A stretch of DNA of 64,000 nt, taken from positions 186,001 through 250,000 of the forward strand of contig CAJQUW010007962.1 in NCBI GenBank assembly GCA_907163375.1, written 5' to 3'. Every line of letters starts with the position of its first letter. Within the stretch, counting starts at the first letter, position 1. This DNA comes from Prostheceraeus crozeri. Lineage: Eukaryota; Platyhelminthes; Polycladida; Euryleptidae. A program made the position numbers and the translations under genes. The notes under the pieces are model-generated. The model was not told the DNA's origin and did no database searches. It was given only the letters and a program-made list of their open reading frames with translations. Of the stretch, positions 1-11,902 are shown in pieces.

Positions 1-600
1 CCAAATCGCAATGCTTTGTGCTCTGTGGCTGCTCGCAAACCGAGCTGAACAACCATCAAGAAGATAACTGTTTCCTGGAGCTGTTTTGGGTTTCCTGACC
101 CTAGCATTCCTTTCTTCCAAAGGTCTTCTTCGTCCGAAAGAGGAATATTCTCGGCTCGTTTTGGAGGTCTAGCAATGCCTTCAACTGCACTGAGTCGGCT
201 CACTGACTTCAGTCATCACTGAACTCGGGATCTTTAAAAAATGACCAGTTTCTTTTACAGTCATAGTTCATATTGTGTTGTATCATAATAAAAAGATTTC
301 TTTTAGAGACTTAGGGGGATATTTGGACCCATCTTGCTTTCTTGAATCTGCGATGAAATATTTCAAACAGTATGATAGATCTGAAACACTCATGTATTCC
401 AGGTCATCGTAGATTTTCAGCATGCCATCATCTCTCACTTTCCATTCTGAGTGCCACATTTTAAAAAGTCTTACACATGATTGCTGTTTTGCTCGAGTTG
501 ACTTAGGAACTCTTATGGCTCGATTCATTTCTATATCCCTTATTGAACTTGTCGCAAATCTTTTCATCTCATCTGCGGATGTTGTTGCTTGATCTTCCAT
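1..600 (-). pseudogene. Crypton-type tyrosine recombinase (DUF3504-like), copy A, cut by the window edge
   Basis: Read on the minus strand from 600 down. Residues 1-105 match the N-terminal domain of the Crypton/QRICH1/ZMYM-like DUF3504 family: a VPKST opening, a tryptophan-containing helix, LEYMSVSDLSYCLKYF, then KQDGSKYPPKSLKEI. In other frames the homology continues through a KNWSFFKDPEF-like stretch (about 200-285). It then runs into EEDLWKKGMLG and LGLRAATEHKALRF (about 1-150), the region around the first catalytic arginine. The piece therefore needs at least two frame changes and runs off the left edge of the window. Cryptons are DNA transposons moved by a tyrosine recombinase. The C-terminal catalytic box lies outside the window. 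Copies B (1451-2728), C and D follow within 13 kb. Confidence 0.72.
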
Positions 601-1450
601 TTTTTATTTTATTTTTCTCTAGAACGATTGCGTCAATGTGCTGGCTAATGTGATGGAATGCAAAAATTGCTATTATATCAAGAAGAGAATCAAATTTTAA
701 ATTTCAGATCTATGGTAATATTTGATTTTTGCATCATGCATGTAAAGAATGGATATCTGGAAACGACAAGACATGCTACTGACACCAGACATGACACAAA
801 TGCATTAATTTCCCTGCATAAACCATAGAATTCTAAAGTAATAGCACTATAGACATCTACATGTAACATAGATAAATCATAGATGTAACAGAAATCATAG
901 ATGTACTATGTCATTGATGTCCGAATAGAAATACGGATAAATCACTGAATCTCTGATTTAAACAGTGATATCAACTCGTCTTCGCTTCGCTCAGACTCGT
1001 AGATTATCACTGTTTAAATCCTCGATTCAGTGCTTTATCCTATACTTATTCTACAGTGTAGAATAAATGATTCTTAGTAGATTTCATTTATCCCCAAAAC
1101 TAGGATCCTGTACCATAGTTTGTGACTTGCATAGCTATTAAATCGCGAAATAAATATGTTTTATCCCACTGATTTCATGGAGATAACCATTCAGAATAGT
1201 CATAGAGTTCAATCATGTCCAAGCTACATTCCCAAATTTTCACACTACCCAGATAAAAACAATATTATCATGCATAATGTTACGCATAAATCATTAACAC
1301 TTTACAATACAATTTGAGATTTTGATAGCACTTTAAACTAGTCCTCTGCTAGAATAGTGCTCCTGGGAATATGAACAGGAAACACAAAGGAAAGTTAGGA
1401 TTTTAAGTTAATTGTCACATTTGAGCAGTTAATGAAAACAGGAGCAAACG
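601..1450. other. Non-coding spacer with a short palindrome and a half-palindrome
   Basis: I see no supported coding region here. It holds the 935-1040 hairpin (listed separately). Around 1147-1185 it also holds one half of the palindrome that is complete at 3034-3114, sharing the ATCCCACTGATTTCATGGA core. Confidence 0.6.
923..1052. repeat. Foldback/MITE-like hairpin
   Basis: The arms 935-970 and 1005-1040 pair almost perfectly (GGATAAATCACTGAAT with its complement, then GATTTAAACAGTGATA with its complement) around a 34-nt loop. A weaker extension of GAATA-type sequence on both sides carries the pairing outward to about 923 and 1052. There is no coding potential. It resembles a tiny foldback element, but I see no convincing target duplication. 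Confidence 0.6.
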
Positions 1451-2728
1451 TCACCGTTCCTGAGCACTTTCGCAGGTCTTGGTCGTTTCGTATACTACCG
1501 CATCCATATTTTCAAACATCGGGGTTTCCTTACTTGACGTTGGAATCAATGAACTTTCACCTTGATTGCTTGGCTTCGCATTGCAGTACAGAATTTCTGT
1601 CATTCTTTCATTGTAGTGTTCGGTAGTGAAATAGCATTTGGCAGCCTTTTCAGAGATACGACCTGTCTTCGTTTGGGCAATTTCCTTTGAAACCCCGGCG
1701 TTGATCAGTCTCTGCTTTGCAGATCGGCGGAGGCTGGTATTTGAATAAAATATTTCTTTTGAGTTTTCATTGTTTGAAAATGCACTCAAGTCTTCATTGT
1801 TTAGTGTTTTCATAAGTTCACGTGTGACTTTCTCTATGGCGTGAATTCCAAACGGACTTTGCTTGTACCATTTATCTCCTTTAGGGCTCTGCATAGGAGT
1901 CAAGTAAAAAGCATTGAGACCTTGAATTTTTTTACGATATGAAACATATAATTTGTACATGGCGATTATGCATCTGTCTGGATTTTCTTTGTTTGGGTAA
2001 ATGACTGTGGTCTTTGGCTCAATTCGACTGCAATTCAAGCCAAACTTGTTGTTTTTAGATGTTCTCTCTACATACCGCAAAGTTTCTTGTCCGTTTATGA
2101 TTTCCAAGAACAACTGGGAGTTATCACCGTATTCGAGATCCCTATGTTCTTGACCGGCGCGTAAGGAAAGATGGACGCCCAGATGATATATGAGTGTATA
2201 TAATAACTGTCTTGGGTTAGAACAACCAAATGATCCGTTCCGCCACAGCATTTCTTCGTGTTCGTACTTTATCACAACCGCTCTTCTTGCGTGCTTTAGG
2301 TAACCCTCTCTTGCAGATAACTTCATCTGTGAATCTAACACTTTCCTACACTCCATAAATTCTTTATCCTTAAAAGTGGACCATGATTTATGGAAAGTGT
2401 TATTGAAATGGTGCTGTATCATTGCAACCATTTCTTTTAGTCTCTGTGGAGGATACTTTTCATGATTCCCATTCCTCACCTCGCACAAGAAGTAACGAAG
2501 ATAAAAGTTTAAGTCACTTGTACCAAACTCATCTAGATCTTTCAAAACTTTCAATCCACCATCTAGTCTACATCTCCACTTAGTGAACCAATCTCTTAAT
2601 ATTTTCATTATCCATTTAACTTTCTTTGCGGTGTTTAGTGGTATTCTGTTTTCAATAAAGCTATTAATATCGCTTTCATTTACTGGAACAAATCTGTTGC
2701 TTGTTGACTGCATGCTGACTAATATCAA
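1451..2728 (-). CDS. Crypton-type tyrosine recombinase, copy B, intact frame
   Basis: This 425-codon open frame has the DUF3504/Crypton layout. The N-terminal DNA-binding-like domain occupies about residues 20-110 (PLNTAKKVKWIMKILRDW, then GTSDLNFYLRYF, then KYPPQRLKEM). A linker holds FKDKEF at about 119-124. The catalytic part starts at LSLRAGQEHRDL, with Arg190 as the likely first catalytic arginine. It continues through NAFYLTPM (272-279) and the box-II region NTSLRRSAKQRLINAG, with Arg334. In most family members this box reads HSLR, but here it reads TSLR. TGRISEKAAKCY (355-366) replaces the usual TGH motif, and Tyr366 or Tyr372 is the candidate nucleophile. The frame is unbroken, so it is the best-preserved of four copies in 13 kb. 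It could be a transposon gene or a domesticated relative. Activity is doubtful because two usual histidines are changed. Confidence 0.78.
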   Translation of the reverse strand: MILVSMQSTSNRFVPVNESDINSFIENRIPLNTAKKVKWIMKILRDWFTKWRCRLDGGLKVLKDLDEFGTSDLNFYLRYFLCEVRNGNHEKYPPQRLKEMVAMIQHHFNNTFHKSWSTFKDKEFMECRKVLDSQMKLSAREGYLKHARRAVVIKYEHEEMLWRNGSFGCSNPRQLLYTLIYHLGVHLSLRAGQEHRDLEYGDNSQLFLEIINGQETLRYVERTSKNNKFGLNCSRIEPKTTVIYPNKENPDRCIIAMYKLYVSYRKKIQGLNAFYLTPMQSPKGDKWYKQSPFGIHAIEKVTRELMKTLNNEDLSAFSNNENSKEIFYSNTSLRRSAKQRLINAGVSKEIAQTKTGRISEKAAKCYFTTEHYNERMTEILYCNAKPSNQGESSLIPTSSKETPMFENMDAVVYETTKTCESAQER

Positions 2729-3033
2729 AATGACGACCGTACAAAATTCAAATATATACAGTGCCTAGAAATCATTATTTCATATCCAAACTATGGATTA
2801 CAGTATACATGTACTATCACCTGGATACGAGATTTACAAAATACATAAGTTACCACCTAGATACTCGAGAATACATCTATGTTCACATTTATGGAATAGC
2901 AAAATGATTTCATTTCAAGATATCATAAACACAGAGATATGGCAATTTTTTATATTTACGATTATAATGAATAGGAATTCCATGGTAAATTCTTAGAAAT
3001 TTCATAGAGCATAGCTCGTGAAATAAATATGTT

Positions 3034-3114
3034 TTATCCCACTGATTTCATGGACATAAATGTCGAATCTACTCGTAGATTCTGAACATTTATCTCCTGA
3101 AATCAGTGGGATAA
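3034..3114. repeat. Near-perfect hairpin (foldback element)
   Basis: TTATCCCACTGATTTCATGG at the left is mirrored by its complement ending at 3114. The inner arms (AATGTCGAATCTAC against GTAGATTCTGAACATT) pair around a 2-5 nt loop. A half copy of the left arm lies at 1147-1185, so this is a dispersed family rather than a chance palindrome. Confidence 0.65.
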
Positions 3115-3199
3115 TATATACATATCCATGTATGGAATTGTTCAAAAAATTGCCGAAATAGGTTGTTAGATTTTTATGTATCTGATACATGTAGTAGTT

Positions 3200-3303
3200 A
3201 TACTATAGACAAATGTGGTGCATGGAGATTTATTTTCATAGTTTCAAAACATGAGTATTCTGAAACTATGAAAATCTCCATGCATCACATTTGTCTATGG
3301 TAT
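3200..3303. repeat. Long-stem hairpin
   Basis: CTATAGACAAATG at 3203 is mirrored by CATTTGTCTATGG ending at 3300. The inner GCATGGAGAT and TTTTCATAGTTTC blocks also pair, giving a stem of more than 40 bp with a 4-nt difference between arms and a loop of about 10 nt. It is distinct in sequence from the 935-1040 and 3034-3114 hairpins. Confidence 0.65.
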
Positions 3304-3490
3304 GACTATTTTGTACCATAGTTATCAGCACAACGCATTGATAAATCATAGCCTAGCTCTATGATCTTGACCTTCATTTTCAAAAGTCAGTTACTTTCAC
3401 AGTTTTTAATTTAGCTATGGAAGAATTAATATTTCAAGATGCAATTCTGTTGTGTTCAATTTAATAATTGTGACATTGACGCATGAATGA

Positions 3491-3817
3491 CAGAAATTAA
3501 CAAAGCCAAAAGACGATAAAACATTATGCCTAATTGAAGACTTAGCCACACACCAAGGAGATTGTAAAAGAGGTCGAGGAAAGTTGTTGGGCACCAATTC
3601 AAATTTTGTATCCCAACAATGCGAAGAACAACGAAGGTTTAGAAAAGGATTCATTTCAATGAAGAAGACAGTTACTAGAATCGTTTTCGAATTTAAAGGA
3701 AACACGGATGAAGCAGTCACTGACCTGCAAATACAATTCAATTCAAAGAAATGTAATATGTTTCTCAAACTAACAGTCATAAGCAATAAGCTAACCGAAG
3801 ATAACCAAAAGCAGTGA
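3491..3817 (+). other. Unassigned open frame of about 108 codons
   Basis: The frame is open from just after a TGA at 3488-3490 to the stop at 3815-3817. The first ATG would give 77 codons from 3584. The product is basic and contains CKRGRGKLLGTNSNF and FRKGFISMKKTVTRIV. It looks more protein-like than most shadow frames here, but I recognise no family. The ACAG at 3489-3492 could be a splice acceptor, so it may be an exon remnant. Chance is also possible. No neighbour gives it a job. Confidence 0.2.
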
Positions 3818-4459
3818 CATAAATTAGTAAGTTAAGTTGAATTATCTGGACAATTTGATGTTCAAATCCGAAAAGCCTGATGTTGACAGCTTCTAATGGT
3901 AGACCGATGAAGAATGAAAAAGAAGTGGTTAGTAAACAAATAAAAACAAAATGGTCAAAAAAATGCATTCTATCGTGATATCAACGCTACGTAGTAATGT
4001 GTCATAATCGAAGTAACATTAACTGTTCTCGTATGGTTCTCAACTTTTTCTAGTAAATGAATCGAACCATCATTGTTATAGAGCACACTCTAACATCAAT
4101 TGTGAAAATAACTGAACTATTCTTACAAATGAGCATTTTACTTATTTTCACTGTTTTCAATTATTTTCACACTTTCATGGCAAGACTATGAAATTAGAGA
4201 AATTTGAATTGAAAGTAGCCGATGCTGTTATTATTGTTTTATTTCCCAAATTTTCGCCTACACAGGCCGCGTCAGGGGATAAAAGGATTTTATGTTTACA
4301 AATATCAAACGATTTTGAAAATATTGTTAGTAAGATATCAAGGTTTCAGTAAGTAAATAAAATCCATAGAAGTATTGATAGCATATGAAGAGCATAGATG
4401 TAATAATTACATAGATGTAAAAATTCTTCATAGAGGTATAAGTATAGAAAATGTTATCA
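3818..4459. other. AT-rich stretch with no supported gene
   Basis: No coding, RNA or terminal-repeat signal was found. Sequence just before 4460 probably includes the 3' untranslated part of the minus-strand PLE. No hammerhead-like core was seen there, unlike at the other PLE 3' ends. Confidence 0.5.
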
Positions 4460-4465
4460 AATAAT

Positions 4466-5524
4466 TCATATAAAAAGGAAATGTTTATATTGTTCACGTT
4501 CTTCTCTCGAGTTAATTTTCGGTTGTAGCTTCTTGATCCACACTGCTTCACGTAGTCTGATGTTAGTATTGTCGTGTTCTTGTGTTATTACTTCTGTTGT
4601 TATGTGGTTACTGTTGCATAATTTTAAATGTTTATGTACTGATGATGCTTTTTGAGTAACGTGCTCTTTAATTCTGGTATGCAGTAGTCTGATGGTACTC
4701 CCAATATAAAATTTTTGACATTTCGAACAAGTTATTTTATAAATCACATTTTGTCTGAAACAAAGTTCGTTGTTGTTTATGGGACAATTAGTGAGTTGAC
4801 ATATTTTGTTGGTTGTGATTTTCTTTTGTAATACATTCCTCAGAGTTTTTGAACGTTGTGCAAGTCCAACATTCAGTTGTTCTTGTTGGAATATTCTCTT
4901 TATATTCTGGTTCATTCGATCTGAAATGAATGGTAATTTCAGATAACATTCCTTCTTGTTCATGTTACTTTCATTTTTCTTATTTCGTCGTCGTTTTTTC
5001 GAAGTTTGAATGAATTTTTCTGGATAATCGTTCAATCGTAACACTTCATCGAAATTTTGTAGATGACTTTCGGCTATGGATTTGTTCGAGCATCGTTCTT
5101 CGATTCTGTTTCGTTCATTATGGATAACTGCCAGCTTAGTGGATGTAGATATATTGGACTTGAAGTTAATGAAAATATCTCTTTTGGCTGTTTTCTTGTA
5201 GAAGTTAAAGATTGGTTCATTGGAGTTCGTCGTAATTGTAAAGTCTAAAAGACTCAAAGTATTGTTATCATTTGGTAGTTCAATTTCGAATTGAATGTTC
5301 GGATTTTGTGCATTAAGAAGTGTATGGAATTCAATTGCTTTCTCTTTGTTTTCTGTTAATACGAAACAGTCATCAACATATCGTTTAAATATCCATATAT
5401 TGTTGATACTTTGTAAGGCTCTCTTTTCTATGTTGTCCATGAATAAAATTGCTAATATCGGTGATAAAGGGATTGGGATATTGGGATAAAGTGATATTGG
5501 GAAATAAAACAATAATAACAGCAT
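4466..5524 (-). pseudogene. Penelope-like element, 5'-truncated: end of reverse transcriptase plus GIY-YIG nuclease
   Basis: The frame encodes about the last 325 residues of a PLE protein. It starts near the LSPILAILFMD block of reverse transcriptase. It continues through FKRYVDDCFV, the catalytic YVDD, and LLDFTIT with FNFYKK, then a basic linker. The protein ends in a GIY-YIG endonuclease: VIYKITCSKCQKFYIGSTIR, then LHTRIKEH, and a REAVWIKKLQPKIN tail typical of PLE nucleases. The fingers and motif A are missing, so the copy cannot be autonomous. It faces Crypton copy C at 5597. The family differs in sequence from the PLEs at 23.6, 25.9 and 51.8 kb. Confidence 0.82.
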
Positions 5525-5596
5525 CGGCTACTTTCAATTCAGTGTTTATAATGCTGTTTAAGCGGAATTTTACTATTTAGAGAAATTTGTTCTTTT

Positions 5597-6892
5597 ATGT
5601 CCTCTGAAAGAATAACTCTTAACTGTGGTACAAGTAAAGGTAGTATAGGCAGGTATGCAGTATCTTTGACAGCCCTGATATCGGAAAGAATATTTATGGA
5701 GCGGTATGAATTTATGGAGAAAGATCAAATTGAGAAGTTGATAGCCGAAGGAGTGCCACACAATACACACAAGAAGGTAATATGGGCAGTGAATACTTTT
5801 GAGTCATGGAGATTATCAAGAATTGTGAATAGAGGCGATGAACTGAATGTCTATAAATCCCTAGACGAAATGGAGAAGAATGACCTAAACTTTGCACTAA
5901 AATCATACGTGTTCGAAGTTCGCAAAACCGACGGCTCTCAATATCCATCAGAGTCTCTCAGACACTTAGTTGTCTCGCCTTTTCACCATTTGAGACACGG
6001 TGTGATTTTTTCAAAGATCCAGAATTCACTGAGTCTAGAACAGCTTTGGATTCAGCAATGAAGCGGTCGACTAAACTGGGAATTGGTGGAGATAAAAGAA
6101 AGGCCCAATTTATCCCTGGCAAACTCGAGGATAGTTTATGGGAAAAGAGCATTTTGTCCAACAGACGCTGAAAGCCTATTCCGCACATTGGTGTACAAAA
6201 TTGGGCTACATTTCGGATCAAGAGCTCGCGAAGAACACAGAGCGTTAGAATGGGATCGCCAGATAAAACTACACACCGATCCGGTTGATGGGACTGATTA
6301 TCTCTCATATACAGAAGATTTCTCCAAGACGAACCAAGGCGGTTTGAAACACAGATTTGTTCCACCAAAACAAGTGAAAGTCTACGAGGACAAAAGCAGT
6401 GACCGGTGCCTTGTGAAGCTATATAAACTTTATAAACACCATCGTCCAAGTTCAACAAAGACAAACGCGTTCTATTTGCAGCCGATGCCAAATGCAGCAG
6501 CGAAGAACCAGAGATGGTTCAAAGACCAACCAGTTGGAATCAACAAAATCGGAGGTGTTGTCTCAAAAATGATGAAAGATATTGATGAAGATGGATATTA
6601 CACCAATAACTCTCTTAAAACAACCTGCTACAGTCGTCTTAGACAAGGCGGTATTTCAGCTGACAAGTCCATGAAAAGGACCCGGCATCGTTCTTTAGAC
6701 GGAGCTATGGAGTATGATGTCCAGACGAAAGAAGACTTCACAGTTCAAGATCAGATTTTGAACGGACAAGCGTGCAGCAGTCGTGAAGCAAATCACATTC
6801 GAAGTGAGATTAATGACAATGATAGCGGGAAGTACATGATGAATATCAGCATACAAAAGCCGAATGGTGACATTATCACCATAAAACTGTGA
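5597..6892 (+). pseudogene. Crypton-type tyrosine recombinase, copy C, frameshifted
   Basis: A likely start is ATG 5697 (MERYEFMEKDQIEKLIAEG). The N-terminal domain is clear: VPHNTHKKVIWAVNTFESW, then EMEKNDLNFALKSY and KTDGSQYPSESLR. A shift near 5975 moves the frame to a stretch reading SRTALDSAMKRSTK and EDSLWEKSIL. A second shift near 6150 leads into the 6083-6892 frame with the catalytic region: LHFGSRAREEHRALEW, NAFYLQPM, NNSLKTTCYSRLRQGG and RTRHRSLDGAMEYD. The C-terminal end, MMNISIQKPNGDIITIKL, resembles the end of copy D. The TRHRS motif keeps the histidine that copy B has lost. Two frame changes make it a pseudogene unless spliced. Confidence 0.75.
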
Positions 6893-7115
6893 ATTTGCTT
6901 AAGAACTGTTTTCCTGTATGTTCTTTATGAATTATTTGTCCTTATCCATTTCTATGACATCCGTGCGGTTCCTGCTGGGAATTATCTAACTAGAAATGCA
7001 TTTGTTTTGATATCACTCCAAATCGTGCGATTCCCGACTGGGGAATGTTCATTACATAGAAAGGGAATGCACAGGCATACAAATCCATGGCACAGGGCAC
7101 AGTGAAATAATGTTT

Positions 7116-8667
7116 TATAGGTTTTCCGACATTAATGTAGAAATATGAAGATCAGATGTAGAATATGCAAATTAGATATCACCTTTTGCAAATGAAATAT
7201 TATTTTCAGATCAAATGTAGACATATGCAGTATGAAATGTGGAAGCATAGAAATGGATGTGATCAAATGTAGAAATATGCAGATCAAATGTAGCTGCTCA
7301 TCAATAAATTGTACAGATTAATCATCAATCACTGTAGAGACGATCATTTAGGATGATGATCACATATTCGAGTGTCATTCAAGGTACCTTTCATAATTAT
7401 TTACCCCTCATAACATTTAATATTGAATCTCTAATGTACATGTAGCTCATGCATCGTGCTAACCAAGTCGAGAATTGAAAAGATAAAACAAATTGATGAC
7501 TTTGATTCAAAGAATGTTTAAGCTAAAACATGTATTAACTCATCTGTTGCCATTTGTGGGCTTGAAGATTCCCCACTGAAAGAAATTCCACGCACGTCCA
7601 GATGAATGTCACGATTGTGCTGAGTGGTTGCTTCAAGAATAAGCGAACTTTCGACTGGTGTTGATGAAGCTGGCTGGCTTTGATTTGTATACAGAACAAG
7701 AAGCACGTCGGGGAAAGCACGTACACGCTCGCTGTTCGGGTGGTGGATGAAAGCAGGGGCCAAACATCACTGCGGTGTCGCCACCAGTTGGTGTACCACC
7801 AGTGTCTAACCCTCTCTCCGGTATTGAAACTAATTTTAGCTTTGAAAGTGCTCCGGCTCATTCTAAGGCTAGCATTGAGTCTCCTTCAAGATCTCTTCAA
7901 AACACAGCGAGAGGGTCGCTTCAATTTTGAGCAACTAGTCTGGAGCGCTTTCTCTCATTGCCTTCGTTGCTTCGTCGCTTTCAAGACGATTTCAGCCCCA
8001 TTACAGATCATCAGATCAGTCAAAAGCTTGAAAATCAAATCCGGCGAGTTACCACACGGCCCAAATAGCCACACCTGTCACAAGAAAACTGCATAACTAG
8101 AAAATGGAGATGTGAGATTGAAGGGATTCGCGCAATATAGCCCAGACTTTATCTGTTCAAATGTGAGCTCGTTATATCTTCGATAATCTCCACTGCCGTC
8201 CAATGAATGACATCATCAAAGAATTGATTTCCCGTGGCTTGGACTGCTACTTCCACAACCCCAATTGTCATGGTCCATTGCCCACAAATGGCAACAGAGG
8301 AGTTAATACATGTTTTAGCTTAAACATTGTTTGAATCAAAGTCATCAATTTGTTTTATCTTTTCAATTCTCGACTTGGTTAGCACGATGCATGAGCTACA
8401 TTAGAGAAGCCATATGAAATGGTATGACGGGTAAATAATTATGAAAGGTACCTTGAATGACACTCGAATATGTGATCATCATCCTAAATGATCGTCTCTA
8501 CAGTGATTGATGATTAATCTGTACAATTTATTGATGAGCAGCTACATTTGATCTGCATATGTCTACATTTGATCTGAAAATAATATTTCATTTGCAAAAG
8601 GTGATATCTAATTTGCATATTCTACATTTGATCTGCATATTTCTACATTAATGTCGGAAAACCTATA
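7116..8667. mobile_element. Non-autonomous foldback/TIR element, 1.55 kb
   Basis: The two ends are inverted copies starting TATAGGTTTTCCGACATTAA. The arms run inward about 445 bp on the left (to about 7560) and about 390 bp on the right (from about 8279). The left arm is longer because of about 65 bp of extra GATCAAATGTAGAxATATGCA-type units. The ~720-bp core encodes no recognisable transposase. It holds short protein-like pieces (for example a proline-rich plus-strand stretch at 7760-7930 and an acidic minus-strand frame ending near 7518). Superfamily is unknown and no clear target duplication was seen. It sits between Crypton copy C and the P-like remnant. Confidence 0.75.
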
Positions 8668-9447
8668 GATCGAATCTCATCTACAAACCATAGATTTTTC
8701 CATGTGCCATCATTGTACATAGACAAGATATCAAACTTCCATTCTAGTGTACTATTATCTACTTCTAAGGCAGATCCTGTTCGCTTTATTAATGACTGGA
8801 AGTTCACTTTTTTGGAAGAGTTTGCAAATGTTTTTGTTGAGGTGGCAGCAAAGCAAAATGAAAGGTTTGACACATGAAACTTTCACTGCAAACATTCAAA
8901 CTTGCCGTGCACTGCCACAATTTGCACGCCTTCTAATTAATACATGCGGTTTTGATTATGTGCTGTTAGGACAGATACAATCAGATTGTATTGAAAGTCG
9001 TTTCGGCTGGATGCGCCAACTTAGCGGTACGAATTACTTTATATCACTTCAGCAGCTTTTAGAGAGTGACTGCAAAATTCGAGCAATTTCATTGCTTAGT
9101 TTTCTCCAGTTAATTTGACACAGATTGTTCCACGGCCGAAAATCCAGTTGAGTCGTCTGATGCGAATAAAGAAGCTGCGGCTGCCATGTATGATTCTGTG
9201 GAGATGAGCAATGAGCCAGATGACAGTGATCTTGGGATTATTTATTATGTGTCAAGAGCATGTGCGCGCTGTCTTTCGAAGACATCGATGCATGTCATGC
9301 AAAGAATTGTTAGTGAAAGATAGATCAGTGCTAGACTTATCTACCGATAATAATCCCGAAACGACCCATTTTTTGAAAACCATCGACAGAGGTAGGCTAC
9401 AAGAGTCCTGTGATCACTCATATAAGTTTTGCGCTTTTGCTTGGAGC

Positions 9448-11902
9448 CAGTGGTCGGGCTAGAGATTTTCCATTTTTTTCGCAGCTCTACAAAATTTTCG
9501 CAGGTCTACTAATACCAGCAAATTATAGCATCATATTTCATGATTATGAGGAGTAAAACACCGCTTTTATCAAAACTTGACCAACGCCCAATATCTGTCG
9601 AGAGAAACCGATTTTTCAAAATGTCTTGTGCAATTTCCGCAATTAAGTGCTTTCTTGTAGTAAGCCAGATTTTTCGAAAGTAACTACGTTTCGTCACTGA
9701 CGACTCACAAAAGATTTTTCGCAAATATCTGATTACATGCACTCGCTACTACCGCCATCTATTGCTTCTTAGGAGCCATTTTTTTAATAATAAACTATCT
9801 AAATTATAGAAATGGCATTTTGTTGCCGAATCCATCTCATCAACTAGCACATACATGTGCATGTAGCAAATATAGCCAAATGTCACTAACCTTGCAACTA
9901 AACCACCAACAAAAACTTTGCAACAAAAATTCTTGTTATTACATGTCATTTAAGACATGATCCGTTCAAGTTGATAACAGGCGCTGACAGGAAGGTCACA
10001 ACAAAAGGAAATAAACCAATCAGCAATTGACAGAAAGTAGAAGTTCTCCTCAAAAGAAAGCAAGCAATAATTACGGATCGAAAGAGAAATAACGGATGAT
10101 GTGGAAATTCAGCGGTGTGGAAATCTTAACTTGCAAAGATGCAGCAATCATGTGCATAAAAACCTTGAGCATGATGTCTTTGAGTATGATATTCTCTTTC
10201 CATTGACTCCTCCTGTTCCTCACGCAGCTGTCTTGCTTGGTTTGCACTGATATTTCCCATCAATTCTCTCCGTCTCGGAGTGCATCGAGCTTGAGGGTAT
10301 AGGTCCACCCCAAATTTCCCGGCACGTGGAGGAACTGAAGCCGATCAGTGACGACTGCACAAGCATCAAATTTTGATATCTATTAGCAGGAAATTTCTGG
10401 AATAATTGGTAGCCGAATCAATCTTATGATCACATTATTTCTGCAACAGACGAAGGTCTTTGGCCGAAAACTTGCGTGCCAATGAATCTAATTCGAGCAG
10501 AACAAAATGTGCTTTGCTACAATATTATCAACTCCGGCTAGATAGTTCTACATCATATTAATGTTTTCCATTCCTTCATGTGCTTCTTTTTGTCCGATGT
10601 CTCTATCTTTTATCTCTTAGTCCATTCCTCTTTCTCCATTCCTTCGTGTACTTCTTTTTGTCCGATGTCTCTATCTTTTATCTCTTAGTGTTCTGAAGCA
10701 TCGAATTTATTGTCACAAAGTTATTTTCCTTATTTGCTGTAACTGTTTTCAACTTTTCTGATGGTCATCTGTTGGATTCTTTCCTCTTTCTCCTCTTGTT
10801 CTTTCAAACAAGCCTTGGAATGCCGCTTGGCCAACGACACTTTTTACGAAGACTGTCTGTGATTGGCAACGTACGTGTGGCAGAACTGATTGTCGGCAGT
10901 TAGGTCAACGCTCACACACTATGTTGATCTAAAACAGATGTCTCGAGATTCGGACATTTTTTATGGACTTTGAAAATTCCACAGGACAGATTTAAGCGAA
11001 AATTCCATAACATTCTATTTTCCCGGGCCAGCTATGAAATTTTCTGCCTATCTGGTATAAAATGGGATAAATTTTTCGCAGCATCCACGTCTTTAGAATG
11101 CGTTTTCAAAATTTCTAAATAGAACGTAAGAACCGTTTGTAAGATGAGAGTGCATTCATTTAACAACACTCATCGCTTGATTTGATCTTTTCGGGTGATC
11201 TTCAAAACCACCAGCTGTTCGAGGATACTTTTGACAACTTAATGACAATGTAACTGATAACACAAGTCTAAACATTGCGTGTTCTGCATCCATCAGGGCC
11301 GTTGCATCGCTAGCTAAATATCAAAAATAAGAATCTTATGGGAAGTGTGGATGTCCAGCGCTTCAAATGACTCCAGTTACATTCATAATTTCAGGTATCG
11401 AGCGACTGTACAAAATAAATTTCAATGCATATATCCGACAGCAATACTCATTAATTTGAATTTGATTTGCTTCGTCTATATATTAATTGAAAAATTATTT
11501 GAAATCAAGTCGGTTATTATTCTTTTATAGAACTAACGGCAACTTCTTAAACATGGCTTTGAAAACTTCGTATGTGGTTACAACATCCACAACTCAGTAG
11601 ATGCTAAGAACTATTGCTGCAATTCTTTTATTTTGCTGAATCTGTTACAAAATGTATGACGCTGTGAATAATATGAAGCTTTAACTAAATGGTAACATAA
11701 TGAATATCATGCTAATTGGTTGTCATTAGTTCGCCTTTTCCATCCTGTAGACCAGTATTTATTCTGTTACATAGACAATTAACATCACATAGGTTTATTT
11801 AAATTTTGTGAATTACAAGGTTTCAATTTTTAGCAGGACCAAGTCAATTTTTTTCGCAGCGAATTCATTTTTTTAACATTTTCGCAGCTGTCCCGACCAC
11901 TG
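9448..11902. mobile_element. hAT-type element, non-autonomous, with 8-bp target duplication
   Basis: Both ends read CAGTGGTCGGG inward (left at 9448, right ending at 11902), with further TTTTCGCAGCT-like subterminal similarity. The element is flanked by an exact direct repeat, CTTGGAGC, at 9440-9447 and 11903-11910. CAG-type termini with an 8-bp duplication are the hallmark of hAT transposons. It lands inside the P-like transposase remnant, whose reading continues on the far side. No transposase domain could be recognised in its 2.46 kb. A small internal tandem repeat lies at 10567-10688. Confidence 0.88.
10567..10688. repeat. 54-bp tandem repeat, two units
   Basis: Two near-identical units (10567-10620 and 10635-10688, period 68) share the block TTTTTGTCCGATGTCTCTAT. 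They lie inside the non-autonomous hAT element. Confidence 0.8.

Noticed and set aside
4300-4466. Hammerhead at the 3' end of the 4.5-5.5 kb PLE
   Set aside because: A CTGAAACC string is present on the minus strand, but no core or stems could be assembled around it.
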